From: Bacteroidales bacterium
GTDB taxonomy: Bacteria; Bacteroidota; Bacteroidia; Bacteroidales; GCA-2711565
Length of the DNA: 6,013 nucleotides
Direction: 5' to 3'
Assembly (NCBI GenBank): GCA_029931995.1
Contig: JAOZQX010000090.1
Span: forward strand, 1-6,013
Part shown: one piece after another, positions 1 to 4,319 of the stretch
Layout: each line of letters opens with the position of its first letter
Position numbering within the stretch: position 1 is the stretch's first letter
The notes under the pieces: model-generated
What the model was told of the DNA's origin: nothing
Databases searched by the model: none
What the model saw: only the letters and a program-made list of their open reading frames with translations
Made by a program: the position numbers and the translations under genes

Positions 1-1
1 G

Positions 2-460
2 GAATTAGTAGCCGACAAAATTCAAGCCCTTTTTGGAGAAGAATTGGTTGATGTACACAATATTGATTCGATAGGAGTAAAAGATGTTAATGCTTACAAG
101 TATTTAATTTTTGGAACATCAACATGGGGTATGGGCGACCTTCAGGATGATTGGGAAGATTTTTTGTCTTCATTGAAAAAAGTAAAATTTAAAGATAAAA
201 AGCTAGCCTTATTTGGTTTAGGAGATCAAGAGGTGTATGCCGACAGTTTTGTAAATGGTATGGGAAAGTTACATAAACATCTGCCAAAAAATGTAAAAAT
301 TGTTGGAAAGTGGCCTACGGAGGCTTATCGTTTCCATGAGTCAGAGGCAGTGCAGGATGGTATGCTTGTTGGCTTGGCTCTCGATTATGATAATGAACCT
401 AGACTAACGGATGAATTATTAAAATATTGGGTTGAGAAACTAAAGGAAGAATTTGTTTAA
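2..460 (+). CDS. Long-chain flavodoxin, 5'-truncated by window edge
   Basis: This is a small FMN-binding electron carrier of the cytoplasm that can replace ferredoxin as a low-potential one-electron donor or acceptor. The frame is open from base 2, giving 152 visible codons before the TAA. Visible motifs are the FMN-flanking TSTWGMGDLQDDW (about residues 39-51 of the visible chain) and GLGDQEVYADSF (about 72-83). The Trp-to-Tyr spacing is 37, as between Trp57 and Tyr94 of Anabaena flavodoxin, so only about 15 N-terminal residues are missing, including the phosphate loop. The WPTEAYRFHESEAV segment is the inserted loop of long-chain flavodoxins. A TTG at base 44 is internal, not the start, because the frame and the fold continue upstream. 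The gene converges on the Nfn-like cluster with an 11-base gap. The family is often induced by iron limitation, but its promoter is outside the window. The family call is very secure; the partner is unknown. Confidence 0.95.
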   Translation, partial: ELVADKIQALFGEELVDVHNIDSIGVKDVNAYKYLIFGTSTWGMGDLQDDWEDFLSSLKKVKFKDKKLALFGLGDQEVYADSFVNGMGKLHKHLPKNVKIVGKWPTEAYRFHESEAVQDGMLVGLALDYDNEPRLTDELLKYWVEKLKEEFV

Positions 461-463
461 AAT

Positions 464-484
464 TAAAAAGTCTATTTCTTTTTA
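464..484. terminator. Weak AT-rich hairpin between convergent genes
   Basis: A perfect 7-bp inverted repeat, TAAAAAG and CTTTTTA with a 7-base loop, sits 3 bases after the flavodoxin stop. It overlaps the last codons of the convergent NfnB-like gene. The position fits a shared terminator, but the stem is almost all A/T and no clean T-run follows, so it may be chance in AT-rich, lysine-coding DNA. Confidence 0.25.
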
Positions 485-2277
485 GCTTTCTTCTTAGGTT
501 TCGATAGTTTGGCATGAATGGCATTGGCTGCTATTCGTCCGGCTCCCATAGCTTCAATTACCGTGGCAGAGCCTGTAACAATATCTCCACCTGCGTAAAC
601 AAATTCTTTTGTTGTTTCCAAAGTGTCGGGATCAGTATGGATATAACCCCATTTGTTTAGTTCCATATCTGGTGTCGATTGGAAAATAATTGGGTTAGGT
701 CCTGTACCGATGGCTACAATGGCCATATCACATTCAATAGTAAACTCTGAATTTTCTATGGGAACAGGCCTCCTACGACCTGATTCATCGGGTTCGCCCA
801 ATTCCATTTGAATACACTCCAGCCCCTTAACTGTGTTGTGGTCGGTTCCGAGGTATTTAATTGGATTGGTTAATAAGCGAAACTTAACACCTTCTTCTTC
901 GGTATGGTGAACTTCTTCACCTCTGGCTGGAAGTTCGTGTCTCGAACGACGATACACAATAGTTACTTCGGCCGAACCTGTGCGGATGGCTGTACGTGCA
1001 CAATCCATGGCCACATTTCCGCCACCTATAACTACTACTTTATTTCCTTTTGGTTTTGGTGTATCGTATTCAGGAAATTTATAGGCTTTCATCAAATTCA
1101 TTCGGGTTAAGTATTCATTTGATGAGAAAATATTTCCAAGACTCTCATTCGGGAGATTCATGAATTTTGGCAATCCGGCACCTACGCCAACAAATACTGC
1201 ATCAAAATGTTCCAGTAGTTCGTCAACAGTTAATACATTTCCAATAACATGGTTCAATTCAAAGCGCACCCCAATTTCTTTTAGGTAATTGATTTCAAAT
1301 TGAACAATAGATTTTGGTAAACGAAACTCAGGAATTCCATAAGTAAGTACTCCACCGGTTTCGTGAAGGGCTTCAAAAATAGTTACTCCATAACCTTTTT
1401 GGCGCATATCTGCAGCCAACGTTAATCCGGCTGGACCCGAACCAACAACTGCAATTTTTTTGTTGGTATCCTTTTTAATAACCGGAATTTCAACCAATTC
1501 CATTTTGCGTTCAAAGTCGGCAACAAAACGCTCCAAACGACCAATGGCTACAGGTTCATCTTTATGACCTACAATACATTTTTCTTCACACTGGCTTTCT
1601 TGTGGACAAACCCTTCCACAAACAGCAGGAAGTACATTTGTTTCTTTAATTTTTTTAGCTGCCTCATTAAATTTTTCTTCAGCTACTAAAGCAATAAAAG
1701 CAGGAATATCAATATTTACCGGACATCCTAATACACATTGTGGGTTTTTGCATTGTAAACAACGGCCAGCTTCTAATAAGGCTAATTCAGAGGTGTATCC
1801 ATAAGGTACTTCCTGATGGTTGTGAACCCGAAGTTTTTGATCCTGCTCCGGCATGGCTTGACGAGGGATTTTTAGTTTAATCCGACGTTCGTCACGTTTG
1901 GTTAGTCCGTGCCATTCGCACCCTTGCTTGGTACATAAATAAAATGGTAACAATTTGGTTGCAGCAAAAATAGTTACCTCTCCAACTGGAGATTCACATT
2001 CACCACATTTAACATCTTTGTTAATTAAGCTGGTATTACAATGTGGGCAAATTAGATCATCTACCAAATGATCGGGTTCAATATTAATCGAAGCCTGAAT
2101 ATCGAAAACATCCAGATAGGGACTAAGAGAAAGGTCAATTTCTTGCTTTTTGTAAATTGCTTTGAAATTAACGCTTTTTTCTTCTTTCGACTCGACATTC
2201 AAGGTGTTATTGCAATGCGGACAATAGATATTTAAGTAACTTTTAAACTTTAAATATTTTACATCTTGATTTAACAT
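472..2277 (-). CDS. NfnB/GltD-like NADPH oxidoreductase subunit with N-terminal eight-Cys module
   Basis: This is probably the large subunit of an NADH-dependent ferredoxin:NADP+ oxidoreductase (Nfn), a soluble flavin-based bifurcating transhydrogenase; databases often name such proteins 'glutamate synthase small subunit'. Residues 1-137 hold a cysteine-rich module (C19, C22, C77, C80, C91, C94, C115, C120), absent from ordinary ~465-residue relatives. Next come two [4Fe-4S] motifs: C173, C176, C181, C185 and C220, C224, C230, C234. Glu249 (RLER) is a candidate non-Cys ligand, by analogy with GltD/DPYD. The FAD site is GSGPAG (279-284) with ETGG (306-309). The NADPH site is GGGNVAMD (418-425), with YRRSR (442-446) suited to the 2'-phosphate. 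The C-terminal FAD motif is YAGGDIVTG (561-569). The protein ends in PKKKAKKK. ATG at 2277 is chosen because the extension matches the modules of the cluster's first gene; Met142 (base 1854) would give the usual short form. It lies 11 bases after the NfnA-like gene. Glutamate synthase is less likely because no large GltB subunit is nearby. Confidence 0.88.
   Translation of the reverse strand: MLNQDVKYLKFKSYLNIYCPHCNNTLNVESKEEKSVNFKAIYKKQEIDLSLSPYLDVFDIQASINIEPDHLVDDLICPHCNTSLINKDVKCGECESPVGEVTIFAATKLLPFYLCTKQGCEWHGLTKRDERRIKLKIPRQAMPEQDQKLRVHNHQEVPYGYTSELALLEAGRCLQCKNPQCVLGCPVNIDIPAFIALVAEEKFNEAAKKIKETNVLPAVCGRVCPQESQCEEKCIVGHKDEPVAIGRLERFVADFERKMELVEIPVIKKDTNKKIAVVGSGPAGLTLAADMRQKGYGVTIFEALHETGGVLTYGIPEFRLPKSIVQFEINYLKEIGVRFELNHVIGNVLTVDELLEHFDAVFVGVGAGLPKFMNLPNESLGNIFSSNEYLTRMNLMKAYKFPEYDTPKPKGNKVVVIGGGNVAMDCARTAIRTGSAEVTIVYRRSRHELPARGEEVHHTEEEGVKFRLLTNPIKYLGTDHNTVKGLECIQMELGEPDESGRRRPVPIENSEFTIECDMAIVAIGTGPNPIIFQSTPDMELNKWGYIHTDPDTLETTKEFVYAGGDIVTGSATVIEAMGAGRIAANAIHAKLSKPKKKAKKK
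1873..2235 (-). repeat. Eight-cysteine module, copy C (fused to NfnB-like subunit)
   Basis: This coding repeat covers about residues 15-135 of the NfnB-like protein. The pattern is CPHC, 54 residues, CPHC, 10 residues, CGEC, 20 residues, CTKQGCEWH. The spacer contains LSPYLDVF, and VDDL precedes the second CxxC. It closely resembles copy B of the 287-residue protein: 32 of 61 ungapped positions are identical from D69 to D129, by hand count. Traces remain in the DNA, such as TTACAATGTGGGCA at 2036-2049 and again in copy A at 3802-3815. The two CxxC pairs 10 residues apart look like a short zinc ribbon. The bound metal is not shown by the sequence. Confidence 0.85.
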
Positions 2278-2288
2278 AGGTGAGAGGA

Positions 2289-3113
2289 TTATTTAATGGA
2301 AAATAATAATGAATCTTTTTCGTCTTGCAAATAAAGCGAATTCCGATTTTGCAACTCGTCAAAATCCACTTTGTGTCCATCGAAGTCAGGACCGTCAACA
2401 CAACAGAACATGGTTTCGTTATTTACCTTAACACGACAGCCTCCACACATTCCTGTTCCGTCAATCATGATTGGATTTAAGCTAACCATGGTTGGAAGTT
2501 TTGACTTCTCTGTTAGTTTAGCCACATTTTTCATCATAATAATGGGGCCAATTGCGTACACCAATTTTATATCGTGACGTTCACCCATATACTTTGCAAG
2601 AGGGCCAGTTACAAATCCCATCTCTCCGATACTTCCATCGTCTGATGTAATAACCAATTCATCGCAAATATGTTCCATTTCGTTCTGAAGAATGAGCATT
2701 TCTTTGGTTTGTGCTCCGATAATACCAATTACATAATTTCCGGCTTCTTTAAAGGCTTTGGCAACATGGTGCAGAATGGCCACACCGGTACCTCCACCTA
2801 CCATGATAACGGTTCCGATTTTTTCGGTTTCAGCAGCTTTGCCGAGAGGACCTACAACATCCTTGATTAAATCGCCTTCATTCAGCGATCTCATCAAGGC
2901 AGTAGATTTACCTACAACCTGAAAGATTAATGCAATTGTACCGGCAAATTCGTCTTTATCGGCTACGGTGAGAGGTATGCGCTCTCCTGTATCATTAACT
3001 CTAATAATTACAAATTGGCCTGCTTTAACTTTTTTAGCAATTTTAGGAGCGTTTATATCAAAACGTATAATTGTTCCTTTTGCCATTTCCTGTTTTCTTA
3101 CTATTTGAAACAT
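2289..3113 (-). CDS. NfnA-like FAD/NAD/[2Fe-2S] electron-transfer subunit
   Basis: This is a member of the ferredoxin-NADP reductase-like family that includes PyrK and NfnA. It likely takes NADH electrons onto FAD and passes them through a [2Fe-2S] cluster to the bifurcating flavin of its partner. The protein has 274 residues, close to the usual length. An N-terminal FAD-binding barrel carries RIPLTVAD (45-52). A Rossmann domain carries VGGGTGVA (105-112). The C-terminal cluster loop is DGTGMCGGCRV (218-228), followed by FCCVDGPDFDGHKVDFD (236-252). PyrK has a cysteine where this protein has Asp218; an Asp plus three Cys (C223, C226 and C237 or C238) is the ligand set described for NfnA, which favours Nfn over dihydroorotate dehydrogenase. 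No PyrD gene is present. ATG at 3113 has an A-rich leader without a clear Shine-Dalgarno; Met10 is a less likely alternative. It sits 48 bases after the cysteine-rich gene and 11 before the NfnB-like gene, so co-transcription is likely. Sulfide dehydrogenase (SudB-like) is an alternative name for the same architecture. Confidence 0.9.
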   Translation of the reverse strand: MFQIVRKQEMAKGTIIRFDINAPKIAKKVKAGQFVIIRVNDTGERIPLTVADKDEFAGTIALIFQVVGKSTALMRSLNEGDLIKDVVGPLGKAAETEKIGTVIMVGGGTGVAILHHVAKAFKEAGNYVIGIIGAQTKEMLILQNEMEHICDELVITSDDGSIGEMGFVTGPLAKYMGERHDIKLVYAIGPIIMMKNVAKLTEKSKLPTMVSLNPIMIDGTGMCGGCRVKVNNETMFCCVDGPDFDGHKVDFDELQNRNSLYLQDEKDSLLFSIK

Positions 3114-3161
3114 GGCTTGAGTTTTTTTAAGTTAACAATAATAAATTTAGCATGTTGAATA

Positions 3162-4025
3162 CTACCATTCTAAGCTGTCTTCCAATCGAATGTCATAATA
3201 ATCTTCTTCGCTAAGCCCGTGCCATTTACAACCCTTTTTGGTGCAAATGTAAAAGTCTAATAATTTGGTTCGGGCACCGACAGCAATTTTCGCGGTCGCG
3301 GATCCACATTTTTCACACTTTTTCTCGTCTTTAATTAGGCTTTTTTCGCAATGAAAACATTGTAAATCATCTACGATTTTATCTTCGGGTAAGTGTATTG
3401 TTGATTTCGTTGTAAACACATTTAAATAAGGGCTAAGCATAATATAACCCTCTTTGTCATTTTTAATTTTTAATTTTAGTTGTTTTTCTTCAATAAGAGA
3501 TTTATCGCAGTGTGGACAATAAGCTTGCAGGAATGAGCCACTTTCAATGGTTTCTTTATTTGGATCAACAGGTTTTTCTTTTATCGCGGGAGCATCCTTT
3601 TTTATTTTTTCTCTGTGATTGCCAGCCAGCCCGTAGTCTTGATAAAGTTTATTTAATGCTACCGAAAGATCCTCAAATTCTACTTTATGGTTTTTACAAC
3701 CACTGCGTGAGCAAATGGAAACTTTCCCGCCCATATCCAAATAAAAAGAGGTCATAGGAGCATCGCAACTCAAGCATGAAATTTTGTCTTTAAGTAGTGC
3801 GTTACAATGTGGGCATGAAAAATTTGCCACTTCATTATCGGGTAAATCAACAACTGTTACATAATTATAACTTCCGTAAATTGAACTAAGATTAATCGTG
3901 CCCTTCTTTCCTCCAATTTCAATATTGAGTTTAATACTGACTTCGTTGTCAACTAATTTTTGTTTGTCCATTAATGATTTGTTGCAAACCGGACATTTTA
4001 CTTTTAAAGCAAGAAAATCGTACAT
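3162..4025 (-). CDS. Tandem eight-cysteine (zinc-ribbon-like) protein, first gene of Nfn-like cluster
   Basis: I do not recognise this as a named family. The protein has 287 residues, with no signal peptide or membrane segment, so it is probably cytoplasmic. It contains two copies of one module. The first has C11, C14, C71, C74, C84, C87, C105, C110; the second has C170, C173, C223, C226, C237, C240, C261, C266. A charged linker (about 133-163) joins them. In both copies the last pair is CxxxxC followed two residues later by His (H113, H269). All 16 cysteines of the modules are in register, which implies structural metal sites (Zn most likely; iron cannot be excluded). The same module begins the NfnB-like protein two genes downstream, so this protein probably works with that complex as a docking, assembly or regulatory partner (inference). 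ATG at 4025 is preceded by an A-rich leader, common in Bacteroidota, and lies just before the first CxxC. The gene starts the cluster and is followed by a 48-base gap. No catalytic motif was seen. Confidence 0.85.
   Translation of the reverse strand: MYDFLALKVKCPVCNKSLMDKQKLVDNEVSIKLNIEIGGKKGTINLSSIYGSYNYVTVVDLPDNEVANFSCPHCNALLKDKISCLSCDAPMTSFYLDMGGKVSICSRSGCKNHKVEFEDLSVALNKLYQDYGLAGNHREKIKKDAPAIKEKPVDPNKETIESGSFLQAYCPHCDKSLIEEKQLKLKIKNDKEGYIMLSPYLNVFTTKSTIHLPEDKIVDDLQCFHCEKSLIKDEKKCEKCGSATAKIAVGARTKLLDFYICTKKGCKWHGLSEEDYYDIRLEDSLEW
3180..3533 (-). repeat. Eight-cysteine module, copy B
   Basis: This coding repeat covers about residues 165-282 of the cysteine-rich protein. The pattern is CPHC, 49 residues, CFHC, 10 residues, CEKC, 20 residues, CTKKGCKWH. 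It shares LSPYLNVF, VDDL, TKLL, FYICTK and KWHGL with copy C, and the DNA keeps CCGTGCCATT at 3217-3226 and 1907-1916. It is visibly closer to copy C, in another gene, than to copy A in its own gene. Confidence 0.85.
3645..4010 (-). repeat. Eight-cysteine module, copy A (diverged)
   Basis: This coding repeat covers about residues 6-127 of the cysteine-rich protein. The pattern is CPVC, 56 residues, CPHC, 9 residues, CLSC, 17 residues, CSRSGCKNH. All eight cysteines and the trailing His are kept, but the WHGL and TKLL stretches shared by copies B and C are lost. The order of elements is unchanged, so it is the same fold with faster divergence or a different partner. Confidence 0.78.
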
Positions 4026-4080
4026 ATTTGTTTTGTTTATTTTATAACAATAATACTCAATAAATCAAACAATCATTGTA

Positions 4081-4111
4081 CAATAGTTAAGAAAAATTTA
4101 CTAAAATCCAA
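4081..4111 (-). promoter_or_regulatory. Possible Bacteroidota-type promoter for the Nfn-like cluster
   Basis: On the minus strand TTGG (4111-4108) is followed, 19 bases after TTG, by TAACTATTG (4089-4081). This loosely resembles the -33 TTG and -7 TAnnTTTG elements of Bacteroidota sigma factor promoters. It would give a leader of about 50 bases before the ATG at 4025. The -7 element is imperfect, and such matches are frequent in AT-rich DNA, so this is only a candidate. Confidence 0.2.
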
Positions 4112-4138
4112 GCAGTGAGATTGTTGAAATAGTGTTTG

Positions 4139-4183
4139 CGTTTATCGGCAAACCTTCTGCATGCTTTTATTTGTCGATAAATG
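4139..4183. promoter_or_regulatory. Long imperfect inverted repeat upstream of the Nfn-like cluster
   Basis: Bases 4139-4152 can pair with 4170-4183. The core TTTATCG/CGATAAA is perfect. The arm reaches 14 pairs if two G-T pairs, at 4140/4182 and 4148/4174, are allowed. The 17-base loop contains the palindrome GCATGC (4159-4164). It lies 114-158 bases upstream of the cluster's first ATG. It could be a regulator-binding palindrome, a leader RNA structure or an extra terminator. The two G-T pairs would be A-C mismatches in a minus-strand transcript, so a plus-strand RNA would fold better, yet no plus-strand gene follows. Confidence 0.4.
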
Positions 4184-4208
4184 AATCAATTAGCTTAGTT
4201 GGGAATAC

Positions 4209-4231
4209 TAATTTATAGTAGTTATAAATTA
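4209..4231. repeat. AT-rich 9-bp inverted repeat in the intergenic region
   Basis: TAATTTATA and TATAAATTA form a perfect 9-bp stem around a 5-base loop (GTAGT). It lies between the probable terminator and the longer inverted repeat. All pairs are A-T, so stability is low. It could be an operator half-site pair or chance. Confidence 0.35.
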
Positions 4232-4280
4232 ATGCCTCACCCTTTTTTATATGATTTCTGGAGGGCGAATTTTAAATTAA

Positions 4281-4300
4281 GTTGTGAATCGTTTCACAAC
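4281..4300 (-). terminator. Probable intrinsic terminator of the PEP synthase-like gene
   Basis: A perfect 8-bp stem (GTTGTGAA/TTCACAAC) closes a 4-base loop, 19 bases past the TAA of the PEP synthase-like gene. On the minus strand it is followed by TTAATTTAAAATT, which is T-rich but not an unbroken T-run. Position and shape fit a terminator separating this gene from the Nfn-like cluster. Confidence 0.6.
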
Positions 4301-4319
4301 CAAAAGATTTTAAAGCTGT

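Noticed and set aside
44..460. TTG at base 44 as the flavodoxin start
   Set aside because: It would remove the first strand and helix of the flavodoxin fold; the frame is open upstream with fitting residues.
904..1110. Small plus-strand open frame inside the NfnB-like gene
   Set aside because: It is antisense to a well-supported conserved coding region, and its product shows no recognisable motif. The other short plus-strand frames at 2371-2577, 2670-2870, 3512-3757, 4701-4937 and 5127-5411 are rejected for the same reason.
472..1854. Translation start of the NfnB-like gene at Met142
   Set aside because: It would give a family-typical length, but the upstream codons encode a module clearly homologous to two copies in another gene, so the longer form is real.
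472..2277. Glutamate synthase small subunit (gltD)
   Set aside because: The fold fits, but no large subunit gene is present, and the immediate partner is an NfnA/PyrK-like subunit with the Asp-containing [2Fe-2S] loop.
2289..3113. Dihydroorotate dehydrogenase electron-transfer subunit (pyrK)
   Set aside because: The first cluster cysteine is Asp, and there is no pyrD or other pyrimidine gene nearby.
3114..3161. Regulatory or structured element between the cysteine-rich and NfnA-like genes
   Set aside because: Only an A/T-rich stretch and a chance GTTAAC palindrome are visible; no convincing hairpin or promoter.
4130..4138. Plus-strand TAGTGTTTG as a Bacteroidota -7 promoter element
   Set aside because: The spacing is one base too long for TAnnTTTG, and no plus-strand gene lies downstream.
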